Shown here: piece by piece, positions 43,990-53,490 of the stretch
Numbering within the stretch: position 1 is the stretch's first letter
Layout: each line of letters begins with the position of its first letter
Source: Forficula auricularia
Lineage: Eukaryota; Arthropoda; Insecta; Dermaptera; Forficulidae
DNA: 64,000 nt
NCBI GenBank assembly: GCA_024734495.1
Contig: JALMQS010000225.1
Coordinates: forward strand, 12,429,573-12,493,572
Direction of reading: 5' to 3'
Translations under genes and position numbers: made by a program
The notes under the pieces: generated by a model
Seen by the model: only the letters and a program-made list of their open reading frames with translations
Databases searched by the model: none
Told to the model about the DNA's origin: nothing

Positions 43990-44480
43990 ATACTTTTAAT
44001 TATTTTTGGGGCTGCCGCCTCACCAACAAAATCTCTAGTAATTTTATCAGCCGTCCTAAAAAATAAATATTTGTAATAGATGGCTTAAAATATAGCTCAG
44101 ATTTTAAACTAGTGTGTTTGTTTAAATAAGTTTTTCTTTTAAAAAATTGACTTGGGAGGGGGAGGGGTCTGAATCTACACTATGGTAAATAGAGAAAGTG
44201 AAGTTGCTATTTTATTTTAACTCCATGGTGTTACTTCGAGTTGATTTCAACTGTTGATAGATGTACGGTAATCAATCAAACCATTGATTTCGGTATCAAA
44301 ATCTCTCTGATAAGAGGTGTCGATCATTCAATAAAATTTTTACTAGTTTAATCTGAAAACACCCAGTAGTTTTATAGGGAATTGTTAGTAAGGTTAGTAG
44401 TGCTACTTTCAGAGTGTGATTCTGCGTGAGTGTTAGTGTGACTCACCAAATCGATTTGTACGTCATTGACTGGTGGTTAG
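43990..44480. other. Unassigned stretch
   Basis: CGATTTCAACTGTTGATAGA-like sequence and a nearby ATCAATCAA... motif at 44238-44330 recur at about 45776-45890, so part of it is a dispersed repeat. No coding homology. Confidence 0.35.
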
Positions 44481-44600
44481 TTGGGTGGTTCATATGATGT
44501 GGTGTTATGCCACGTGCACTGTCTGTCCGTGTGCAGCCTTGGAGCCAGGGAGCGAGTGGCAGCCACTCGAGTTGGCCTTCCCAGTGACCCACATTCGGAC

Positions 44601-44807
44601 ATGTCTTCATTAGCTCCCGAGGCAACAGGTGTGCTGCTGGCTGCTCTCTATCTCTCTCTATCTATTCTGGCTTATCTCTTTTACAACCCACCACCAAACC
44701 ACATGAACCACATCTTAGAACCAAGTCTTCAATTTCTCAATTTATATCCCGGAATGAACAAACAAAACAATTTTGCATTATGTATTATATGGGGCTTTAA
44801 ATTTTAA
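44601..44807 (+). CDS. Possible first coding exon with a hydrophobic segment (uncertain)
   Basis: From ATG at 44601 the frame reads MSSLAPEATGVLLAALYLSL, then SILAYLFYNPPPNHMN and continues to a stop at 44805-44807. A membrane-anchor-like hydrophobic stretch (residues 9-27) follows a short N-terminus. The 44480-44660 stretch is clearly more GC-rich than its surroundings and does not match any repeat seen elsewhere in the window. I chose this ATG over the one at 44481 because the hydrophobic segment follows it directly. There is no homologue I recognise. It could equally be noncoding; splice sites and transcription evidence are unknown. Confidence 0.2.
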   Translation: MSSLAPEATGVLLAALYLSLSILAYLFYNPPPNHMNHILEPSLQFLNLYPGMNKQNNFALCIIWGFKF

Positions 44808-44939
44808 AGATTCTTTAAACAACTAAAAAACACACAGACGAAGTCTTTTACTCTTCCAGAGTCTTTATTTCATGCCATTTCATTATAAAAATTAGTAAAG
44901 GGATAAAATTATAAAGTTCTTGAAAGATTTCAATTTGCC

Positions 44940-45100
44940 GATGGTAAAAGATTCAAATTTTCTTAGAAAATCATAAGATGGTGTCATCTATTAAATCAGA
45001 TGGAATGGAATATTTTTAATTATATGTCAGAAGGACTGTTTTTTACCCTCGGGAATCGAACCCGAGTGCCAGTAACAGCAATCTTTGAGTAAAATATTTA
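44940..45100 (-). repeat. tRNA-like SINE
   Basis: The minus strand holds GCTGTTACTGGCACTCGGGT and TTCGATTCCCGAGGG, then the shared tail AATTAAAAATATTCCATTCC. The A-box half is missing: the sequence joins ATCTTTGAGTAAAATATTTA directly at the 5' side. It faces the next copy head to head. Confidence 0.7.
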
Positions 45101-45109
45101 ACGCGTTTA

Positions 45110-45300
45110 CATATGTCAGAGAGGTTCGACTACGCAGGTGAGCCAGATGGCCCGGTTTGCTGTTACTGGCACTCGGGTTCGATTCCCAAAAGGGAGAAAA
45201 ACACCCCTTCTCTCATATAATTAAAAATATTCCATTCCATCGGATTTGATAGATGACACCATCTTATGATTTTCTAAGAAAATTTGAATCTATCACCATC
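45110..45300 (+). repeat. tRNA-like SINE
   Basis: It has complete A-box-like GGTGAGCCAGATGGCCCGG and B box CACTCGGGTTCGATTCCC, with TATGTCAGAGAGGTT near the start. A common tail (ATTCCATTCCATCGGATTTG, GACACCATCTTATGATTT) follows. With the preceding copy it forms an inverted pair. Confidence 0.75.
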
Positions 45301-45459
45301 GGCAAATTAATATCTTTCATATTCAATTAGGAAAAGTCATTCCATTGCCCTTCGAATTTTGCATTTTTTCAAAATTCGAAACACTCAACGACCTTTATTT
45401 AAATTATATGGCATGGCTATATGTTTAAATTTAGAATCGCTAGAACGCGAAATTTTACA

Positions 45460-45680
45460 AATTAAGATAACAATCTTTGAGTAAAATATTTAACGGGTTT
45501 ACATATGTCAGAGAGGTTCGCACCCCGCAGGTGAGCCAGAGGGCCCGGATTGCTGTTACTGGCACTCGGGTTCATTTCCCGAGGGGGTGAAAATCAACCC
45601 CTCTGACATATAATTAAAAATATTCCATTCCATCGGATTTAATAGATGACACCAACTTATGATTTTCTATAAAGTTCTTA
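45460..45680 (+). repeat. tRNA-like SINE
   Basis: It shares the 5' flank CAATCTTTGAGTAAAATATTTAACG...TTTACATATG with the copy at 45110. Both were therefore probably duplicated with flanking sequence, or this flank is part of the repeat. The B box reads GGGTTCATTTCCCG (G to T in the T loop). The ends TATGTCAGAGAGGTT and AACCCCTCTGACATATA are complementary. Confidence 0.75.
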
Positions 45681-45887
45681 TTTTTATTAAGTTAATATCT
45701 TTTCTTCTGATTTCCAATAGATTAAACGTTAGGTAAAATGAAAATCAATTGAAATTACCTATAAAGCCCATGAAGTCGATTTCAACTAATGATAAATGCA
45801 TCAACAATCAATCAAGGCATGGGTATCAAAATTGATGTGATGAGAGGTGCTGGTTATTCAATAGAATTTAAACTGGTTTTAACTGAA

Positions 45888-46016
45888 AACAACCAGTTCG
45901 TTTATCCCCATGACTTCTAGAGACTGGAACCCCCCTGCCGTCTCTCTATTTTCCGAGTCTTTCAAGTCATGGGTGCACAGACACCTTCGTCTCCATTCCT
46001 GAACACTCTCTTCTTT
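45888..46016 (+). pseudogene. LINE 3' scrap
   Basis: CCCCATGACTTCTAGAGACTGGAACC and GGGTGCACAGACACCTTCG correspond to the IPMTSR.WN and V.RHLR codons of the jockey-like LINE at 39.7 kb. It is truncated at both ends and abuts a foldback element. Confidence 0.6.
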
Positions 46017-47118
46017 TTAACCGACTTCAAAAAAGGAGGAGGTTCTCTATTCGACTGAATTTTTTTTTTTTTTTTTTTTTTTTGTGCCTATGTTACCTCA
46101 TATCTCCGCCAATTGTCAACCGATTTTGAAATTTTTTTTTGCATTGGGTCCAGTCTAGCTTCCGATTGGTCCCATTTTTTTTTCGATTTTTTTCCATAGG
46201 TATTAGACCTTTTTTATTAGGTTTGTTTAGACCTAACCTCTCTTTGTTTATGAACCGATTTCGATGGTTCTTTTTTTATCCGAAGGGGGTGTCTTAGGGA
46301 TGGTGTCATATTAATTTGGTCAAGTTCTGATGATATAATCATTATTAATAACATCACTAAAAAGAGAAAAAAAAATTTTAAGAAAAAAATAAAAACCGAC
46401 TTCAAAAAATTAAGTGCAACAAATATAAAAATACACTAAAAGGTATAAAATAATTATTATCTTATTTAGTTACAACTAAACGACGAAATATTAACACGAA
46501 ATTACTTTTTAAAGTCGGTGCCAAACAAACTATACCTATAAGCGAGCGTACCCGCCAAACGTACTAAGTAAGATCCGTCGAGTGCGATTCATAAAAGGTA
46601 TATGTTTGGCACCAACTTCAAAAAGTAATTTCATGTTAATATTTCGTCGTTTAGTTGTAACTAAATAAGATAATAATTATTTTATACCTTTTAGTGTATT
46701 TTATTTGTTGCATTTAATTTTTTGAAGTCGGTTTTTATTTTTTTCTTAAAAATTTTTATTTTTTCTCTTTTAGTGATGTTATTAATAGTGATTATATCAT
46801 CAGAACTTGACCAAATTAATCATGACACCATCCCTAAGACACCCCCTTTCGGATAAAAAAAGAACCATCGAAATCGGTTCATAAACAAAGAGGTTAGGTC
46901 TAAACAAACCTAAACAAACCTAATAAAAAAGGTCTAATACCTATGAAAAAAAATCGAAAAAAAATGGGACCAATCGGAAGCTAGACTGGACCCAATGCAA
47001 AAAAAATTTTCAAAATCGGTTGACAATTGGCGGAGATATGAGGTAACATAGGCACAAAAAAAAAAAAAAAATTCAATCGAATAGAGAACCTCCTCCTTTT
47101 TTGAAGTCGAGTTAAAAA
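46017..47118. mobile_element. 1.1-kb foldback element, ACCGACTTCAAAAAAGG type
   Basis: Both ends read AACCGACTTCAAAAAAGGAGG (right end inverted, with AACTCGACTTC). The arms of about 450 bp contain CATATCTCCGCCAATTGTC and CTAGCTTCCGATTGGTCCC. The centre (46393-46740) is itself a palindrome around GCGAGCGTACCCGCCAAACG. I recall ACCGACTTCAAAAAAGGAGG as a dispersed repeat terminus in insects, but I cannot place its superfamily. Confidence 0.7.
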
Positions 47119-47124
47119 TAAAAA

Positions 47125-47515
47125 TAATTTTTTAAGAAAAAATAAAAACCGACTTCAAAAAATTAAATGCAACAAATAAAATACACTAAAAGGTATAAAA
47201 TAATTATTATCTTATTTAGTTAAACTAAACGACGAAATATTAACATGAAATTACTTTTTGAAGTTGGTGCCAAACATATACCTTTTATGAATCGCACTCG
47301 ACGGATCTTACTTAGTACGTTTGGAGGGCATGCTCGCTTATAGGTATAGTTTGTTTGGCACCGACTTCAAAAAGTAATTTCATGTTAATATTTCGTCGTT
47401 TAGTTGTAACTAAATAAGATAATAATTATTTTATACCTTTTAGTGTATTTTATTTGTTGCATTTAATTTTTTGAAGTCGGTTTTTATTTTTTTCTTAAAA
47501 ATTATTTTTTAGTAA
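47125..47515. mobile_element. Central palindrome of the same foldback family
   Basis: AACCGACTTCAAAAAATTAAATGC...is followed by its inverse, with GTGCCAAACATATACC and ACGCTCGC-like central sequence. It repeats 46393-46740 with few changes. Confidence 0.7.
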
Positions 47516-48074
47516 TGTAAGGGTTACTGAAGACTCCACCTTTTCGGTACGCTCCTTTTTGCAACATTTGCATTAAAAAAAGAAAGGAGTAAGTTATTAG
47601 GAGGTTTGTTATTGACTATTTCGAGTGTCTGGTGCTGCATAGTGTTAGTGTGTGACTCATCGAACCTTTGTCCAATAATCTGAGGGCGATTATTTAAAAT
47701 TATGTTTGGGAATCAGTTTTCATTCATACCGTTTTTATGAGTTACCCATTCTCTTCTGCTAACTCTTTGTTTGCTTTATATTCCACTTATTTCTTGATTG
47801 ATATTCATTTCTGATTTTCTCTAACTCAGTTAGGCTTCAAAGAAGTCTCATGAGACTTTCATTTCAGTTTTACATAGTAGTTGCAAAGTTCTAGAGGTAT
47901 TCGTTTTCGACACCAGCCGTACTGAGTATTTATATATACGTTCAGGGCCGGGTCCTGGTGAAATTAATTTTTCGCTGCTCTTATAAATTTAATAGATAAC
48001 AATGAACCATGATACTTAAAAATCTGCATCAAATACAAAATGTACATAAAAAAATTGACTAAAATAATTTTTAT

Positions 48075-49145
48075 AAAAAAAAAAAATAAAACCGACTTCA
48101 AAAAAATTAAATGCAACAAATAAAATAATAAAAACTCAAAAATCAAATAAAATACACTAAAAGGTATAAAATAATTATCTAATTTAGTTACAACTAAACG
48201 ACGAAATATTAACATGAAATCACTTTTTGAAGTCAGTGCCAAAAATATACATTTTATGAATCGAACTCAACGGATCTTACTTAGTACGTTTGGCGGGTAC
48301 GCTCGCTTATATAGTTTGTTTAGCACCGACTTCAAAAAGTGATTTCATGTAACAATTTCATCGTTTAGTTGTAACTAAATTACTTAGATTATTATTTTAT
48401 ACCTTTTAGTGGATTTTATTTTATTTTTGAGTTCTAAATATTTTATTTGTTGCATTTAATTTTTTTGAAGCCGGTTTTATTTTTTTTGTAAAAATTATTT
48501 TTATTTTTCTCTTTTTAGTGATGTTATTAATAGTGACTTAAGATAATACCTTCCATCCATCTCGTAAGATAAAGTGTTGGGAGTATGAATCAGAAAATGA
48601 TACTAAAATTCAATTCATAAATATAGAATTTCTCTCGAAACGTTTGCGGGTTTTAAGATTGTTTTTTTTCTTATAAAATATTTTATTTATTATAATTTCG
48701 TTTATTTGCTCATAGGAATTGGAGATTTACGTTATTTCGTTATTGATCATATCATCAAAACTTGACCAAATTAATATGGGACCACCCCTAAGGTACCCTC
48801 TTTCCAATTTAAAAAGAATCATCGAAATCGGTCCACATGGCAAAAAGTTCTCGCTTAACATACTTAAAATAAATAAATAGTTAGGTATCTTGACTATCTT
48901 GGAGCTATACTGATCCAAACTCAGAAAGAATCATTAAAATCGGTTCATAAACAAAGAAGTTATGCCTGAACATAGATAACAAAAAAGGTCCAATACCAAT
49001 GAAATTTATATTTTTACCAATCGGAAACTAGACTGAACCCAATGCAAAAAAAATCATCAAAATCGGTTCACAATTGGCGAAGTTATCAGGTAACATAGAC
49101 ACAAAAAAATGAGTCATAGAATCTCCTCCTTTTTTGAAGACGTTT
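48075..49145. mobile_element. Diverged copy of the foldback family with an insertion
   Basis: The central palindrome (48085-48500) is followed, after about 200 foreign bases at 48540-48740, by the arm CATATCATCAAAACTTGACCA, CACAATTGGCGAAG and CTCCTCCTTTTTTGAAGACG. Substitutions are more numerous than in the copies at 46.0 and 58.9 kb, so it is older. Confidence 0.65.
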
Positions 49146-49347
49146 AAAAAAAGGAGTCTTATTTTCTGAAGCTCCTATGTAGCTTAGGGCCCGAATATTT
49201 TCCACCCTCAGCACCGTCTTGTGGCTGATCTTGTATATTTCGTAACTACTTGTAGAGTGATTAATTTATTTTATTTTTAAATTTTTTAGTTAAGTTTAAT
49301 CTGATGGCTTGATTTTGATGATGTGATATCTGTCTTTTCTAATAAAT

Positions 49348-49733
49348 AGTTTTTTTTTTTTTTTTTTTAATGATATTGATGTAAGAAGGAGATACACCAG
49401 AAGGTGGATCCCCTAAAAGGCCTGTATGGGCTGGCCCCTCCATCGTGAAAAGAACAGAGCAGAAGGAAAAGAAGCCGGGATCACGAGCCAATCTCAGAAA
49501 CTTAGATACAATTCAATATCCCATTTACTAAGGTTTTAGAGGCTTCGAGCAGTGGTAAATTCTCCGCGCGATAAATTCAGGTTAAAATTTATCTCCCACT
49601 TAATTTTTTTATTACCAGACCCTATACTTACAGAAAAAATGTCTGTGTATAGCCGGGAATCGAACCCGAGACCTCCGGGTTGCCAGTCAGTTACTTTGAC
49701 CATTACTCCACGGAGGCGGACAAATGAGTTAAC
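49348..49733 (-). repeat. tRNA-headed SINE with LINE-like 3' tail
   Basis: The minus strand starts with a tRNA-like head: CCGCCTCCGTGGAGTAATGG (A box region) and GTCTCGGGTTCGATTCCCGG (B box, paired T arm). The body AAGTGGGAGATAAATTT, GGAGAATTTACCACTGCTCG is shared with 13.06-13.20 kb. The 3' end CTGGTGTATCTCCTTCTTAC ATC..CATT plus an A run resembles the LINE end CTGGTGCACCCCTTCTTGCA...CATT plus A run at 40.09-40.13 kb. AATAAATAG and AATGAATAG flank it as a possible imperfect duplication. Confidence 0.75.
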
Positions 49734-49960
49734 CAAATGAATAGTGTCGCGTCTTGAAAAATCAAAGTCTGGGCTCTATCTAAATATAAACAAGAATGAG
49801 GGTGGTATTTCCGAATAAAATCCCAATTTATATTATTAGATAGCGTTTGTCTTTAGGAGACGGACTGGTATAAATATGTAATTGGATGTTGATGAAGATA
49901 GTCCACGGTGGTTGTAAAAAATAAGACTATAATGGTTTTATTATTTTACATTTATTTGTT

Positions 49961-50003
49961 AAACCGACGTTTCGGAGATTTGTTCTCTCCTTCTTCAGGG
50001 TAA
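49961..50003 (-). ncRNA. Hammerhead ribozyme-like motif
   Basis: The minus strand reads TTACC, CTGAAGA, stem II AGGAGA...TCTCC, GAA, ACGT, C, GGTTT. Stem I has three sure pairs (ACC/GGT) and then a mismatch; stem II has five. Confidence 0.7.
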
Positions 50004-50146
50004 CAAAAAGTCAATGAAAGTAGTTCAAATCATAATTGCTTCCTGTCTCCTTTTGATAATGCCAAAAAAAATTTATAATGTTTTTTTGGCATTGTCAAAG
50101 GAGACAGGAAGTAATTATGATTTGAACTACTTTCATTGACTTTTTG

Positions 50147-50189
50147 TTACCCTGAAGAAGGAGAGAATAAATCTCCGAAACGTCGGTTT
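50147..50189 (+). ncRNA. Hammerhead ribozyme-like motif
   Basis: This is the inverted partner of the preceding motif, with the same stems and intact boxes. Confidence 0.7.
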
Positions 50190-50284
50190 AACAAATAAAT
50201 GTAAAATAATAAAACCATTATAGTCTTATTTTTACAACCACCGTGGACTGCCTTCATCAACATCCAATTATATATTATTAGATA

Positions 50285-50877
50285 TTGAAACTGTGAATGA
50301 TTGCAACGATTATTGATCAGCATTTATTCTTTTTAAATTTGTTTTTCAAATACATATTATTAATAAAACAAATTCGAATTCATCCAGTTTGTTAAATCAT
50401 GTACAATTCATTCTAATCGAACAATCAACTTTTCAGTTTCATTTATTGATATTTTTTTTAATCTTAACTTTAATGCTAAAATAATTCATCAATGGTAGAT
50501 TAAATTCATTTTTGTTGAATATATGAGCCTTGCACATTTGAATTGTATATTTAGCGGGCAAGTTGGTATCTCTACTTCTCTCTTTACGACAACTTGTTAT
50601 ACCTAACTTAACTCTTGTCGAGGCAGAAAGGAGAACTGTGTGTGTGTCTAAGCAATGGGTATCCGAATAACGTGATGTATGTATATATATAAATAAACCT
50701 CTATAAATCGAACTCTCTCTCTCTTATTGAAGTGATCCACAATTTAACACAATTTAACAATTTTAATCGCCCAGCCTAAAACCACTGTCCCAGGGGTCCC
50801 TAATATTGAAAAACATTTATAAGTTTCCCAATCTAAATGGGTGTTCCGTTACTTATATCATCTTACACTTATCTTAC
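50285..50877. other. AT-rich stretch, nothing recognised
   Basis: No features supported. Confidence 0.4.
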
Positions 50878-51055
50878 ACCTTCAACCTTCAAACATTCAA
50901 GACCTGGGTGCACAGACACATACTACTCCTCCACCCTTTCTCTTGATCAATTTCTTCTTCCTTTCGGTAATGCAAAGGACTTTCTAGATCAATAGGGACT
51001 GCATTCTCTTACTTCTTGGTAGGCCATTCTTGAATTCGATCGCATTAAAAAATTC
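50878..51055 (+). pseudogene. LINE 3' end
   Basis: CTTCAAACATTCAAGACCTGGGTGCACAGACAC and CGGTAATGCAAAGGACTTTC, then TCTTGAATTCGATCGCATTAAAAAA, match the last codons and 3' UTR of the LINE at 39.7-40.13 kb. It is strongly 5'-truncated. Confidence 0.7.
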
Positions 51056-51125
51056 TCTTTTTATGGTTTTTTCATCAGCTCGTGCAGATCATTTTACATT
51101 CGACAAAGTTTTGTCATACGAAATA

Positions 51126-51851
51126 TCATCATCATTGAGTATACAGTCCTAAGACTGGTTTGATGCAACAATCCGTCTCCACTGACTCTGTCCCCCGCCA
51201 GCTGTTTGACCTCTCTAAATGTCTGGCATCCCATATCCCCAATTATTTGGTTGAAATATTCTAATCTGGGTCTTCCCCTTCCCCTTTTCTTTCCCACCTC
51301 CCCCTCCAAGATATCCCTAAGCAATCCCCCATGTCTTAGTGTGTGCCCCATCATCTGACCTCTTCTCTTCTTCAGACTCTTCCACAAAGTTCTTCTTTCT
51401 CCGATTCTTCCAAGAACTTCTTCATTTGTAATTTTATCCATCCATTTGATATTCATCATTCTTCTGTAACACCACATTTCGAAAGCCTCTAATCTCTTTC
51501 TCTCCGCTTTTCTAATTGTCCAGGTTTCACACCCGTACATGGCTATGCTCCATACATATGTCTTCAATAGCAACTTCCTGTTTTCTAAGCTGATTGAGGA
51601 GGAGCATAGTAGTTTTTGTTTTGAATTAAACCCCATTTTTGCTTGGGCAATTCTTGATTTAATTTCGTTTTCGCTTCTCCCATCCCATGTTATTTTACTT
51701 CCTAGGTAGCGGAATTCCTTAACTCCTTCTAGGTTTTCTTGGTTAATTTTGATGCATTCCTGTTTCGTTTGTTCTTTTTTTGTACATACTAGGACCTTCG
51801 TTTTATTCTTGTTTATTTTCATTTTGATTTCTTCTATTAGGATTTGGTTTG
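51126..51851 (-). mobile_element. 5'-truncated LINE copy with target duplication
   Basis: The minus strand encodes the same protein as 31.40-32.07 kb: MKINKNKTKVLVCTKKEQTK, EFRYLGSKITWDG, MYGCETWTIRKAERKRLEAF, MMGHTLRHGGLL, GRGRPRLEYFNQI. Only a handful of differences are seen, and here there is no stop after the KLLLKT residues. Loss of a G within GTCGAGTGG shifts the last residues. ATACGAAATA flanks it (51116-51125 and 51852-51861). The high similarity implies recent activity of this family. Only the RT thumb and C-terminal part remain. Confidence 0.9.
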
Positions 51852-51861
51852 ATACGAAATA

Positions 51862-52504
51862 ATAATAAATTATACAATTTTCTAATACTTTCCATCAATA
51901 GTGATAAACAAACAAGAGAAATTTTAAGTAAGTTGAAAAAAATCTTCTGGATCTTTCGTATTATAAGAAAATAAAAAAAATAATAACCTGGTTCTATATA
52001 TTCATTATGTGATGTCCAGGCATTGGGAAAAAGAGTACTTCGAGAATATTCATTATCATAATAACAATGGCTTGTTGCTCAGTTGAAGGGTAAAAATATT
52101 TGAAAAACATTATTTCTGAAAAAAGATCGATCTTGCATAAAAATTATTTAGAGAAATTTTATTCAATAAATTTAATTTTGTTAACAAATGTCTCTTCTTT
52201 GTATTCCAAATAGTAATCAAAATGCGTACCTATTGATTTTTCTAAATTTATCCATTAAAGTTAAAGTGAAGGCATGCTTTTTAGTTTAGTCTTTCATACT
52301 TGTTCTTGTTATGTTAAGTGTTGTATTGGTCTTGCTTTTCTGCAACACCAAAAGCAAGACCAAGACCAATTCTGCTCATCTATTCATAGATATCTACGGA
52401 GAAAAAATATTTTTGAATTAAATTAAAAAAATGAAAAAAAAAAAATATTATTTTCAAAGAATTTTCCTCTATTGCATTGCTCATGCAGTAATGACAAATA
52501 CCTT
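51862..52504. repeat. Unassigned, with a fragment of the 174-bp array motif
   Basis: At 52327-52380, TGGTCTTGCTTTTCTGCAAC and AGCAAGACCAAGACCAATTCTGCTCATC resemble the hairpin part of the hAT array at 5.6-6.5 kb. The rest is unassigned. Confidence 0.4.
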
Positions 52505-52507
52505 TAA

Positions 52508-52740
52508 GGCTAGACACACAGTCGAGCGATAGTTTAGTTGATGGACATAAATATATTAAGTTTAATGTAGGTGCAGATCAATTCCATTGTTTAATCAAAA
52601 GGGATCGATGAGCACTTATGATAAAAAAATCGAGCTTAGTTAGTTTAATTAGAGTTGATTATAAATTGATAATGCATCACGATTTCAAACCAACCCAACT
52701 AAATTGTTGGGTCGACTGAAAATCGACTGTGTGCCTAGCC
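52508..52740. mobile_element. 233-bp PIF/Harbinger-like MITE
   Basis: The termini GGCTAGACACACAGTCGA and GGCTAGGCACACAGTCGA (reversed) are 17/18 identical. TAA lies on both flanks (52505-52507 and 52741-52743). A 3-bp TAA duplication and a GG start fit PIF/Harbinger. There is no coding sequence. Confidence 0.75.
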
Positions 52741-52743
52741 TAA

Positions 52744-53490
52744 GGGGGCTCCTCTTTTCATCTAGTCCTAGATACTTGTCCGAACTAAGAGTATACGTGA
52801 CCTTGGTGTCCTGTTTGATAGTAAGCTGTGTTTCAAGGATCATATCCATGACGTCTACAGACGATCTCTCAGAACACTCGGTTTCATTACTCGCAATTCT
52901 TACGAATTTAGAAATGTCCAATGCTTCATCCATCTTTACAAATCCTTAGTTCGTCCAATTGTTGAGTATGCCACCGAAGTATGGAGTCCGTTTTACTCAG
53001 CAGAAAAAAACTTCTTCAATCTGTACAAAATAAATTTCTTCGCAGGCTGTCCTTTAAACTGTTCATCCAAAATGATTCCTCTTCAAATGTCTCTTTACAA
53101 ACTCAATTTAACCTTCCTGACCTTGATAGCAGACGTCATTATTTTGATGTAGCCTTTATATATAAATTATTAAATAGCCAGATTGATAGCAATTTACTAT
53201 TATCACAGCTAAAAATCAAATGTAGTTTGAGATCGCAAGACATGTTTTACATTGATTCCCCGAGATCAAACTACATCATGGCTTTACCCCTAAACTGAAT
53301 GATGAGCATATGTAATCTAGTGTTCATTGGCGTTGACGTTAACAATTGTTCTCTTGTTAGTATTAAGAAACTGATGCTGGGAAGATAGATTATACTGTAA
53401 TTAGTAGACTGAATTGTAATTAAATATGTATGCTGATAATATGTAAAAGGACTTGTTCCGTTCGAATAAATAAATAAAAAATAAAAAAAA
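52744..53490 (+). pseudogene. Jockey-like LINE ORF2 C-terminus with poly-A tail
   Basis: In shifting frames the plus strand encodes LGVLFDSKLCFKDHIHDVYR, RSLRTLGFITRNSYEF, IHLYKSLVRPIVEYATEVWS and then, from about 53010, SVQNKFLRRLSFKLFIQNDS, FNLPDLDSRRHYFDVAFIYK. This is the conserved order after the RT palm in jockey-type LINEs (LGV..D..L.F..H, LGF..R, LY.SLVR...EY...W, VQ.KFLR). It ends in AATAAATAAAAAATAAAAAA. It belongs to a different family from the LINE at 39.7 kb. Confidence 0.85.

Larger units (their letters stand above)
49843..50271. mobile_element. Palindromic hammerhead-bearing unit with target duplication
   Basis: ATATTATTAGATA flanks it on both sides (49830-49842 and 50272-50284). 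The arms share TTGATGAAG-like, TAATGGTTTTATTATTTTACA and GGAGACAGGAAG and meet near 50068. Both arms carry intact hammerhead motifs, and the left edge has GGAGACGGACTGGTA as in the 6.5 kb unit. Confidence 0.85.

Noticed and set aside
47944..47960. hAT left terminus (CAGGGCCGGGTCCTGG)
   Set aside because: No paired right end was identified before the next repeat.
49640..49735. tRNA gene on the minus strand
   Set aside because: A and B boxes are good, but the acceptor stem does not close and the sequence continues into a SINE body found elsewhere.
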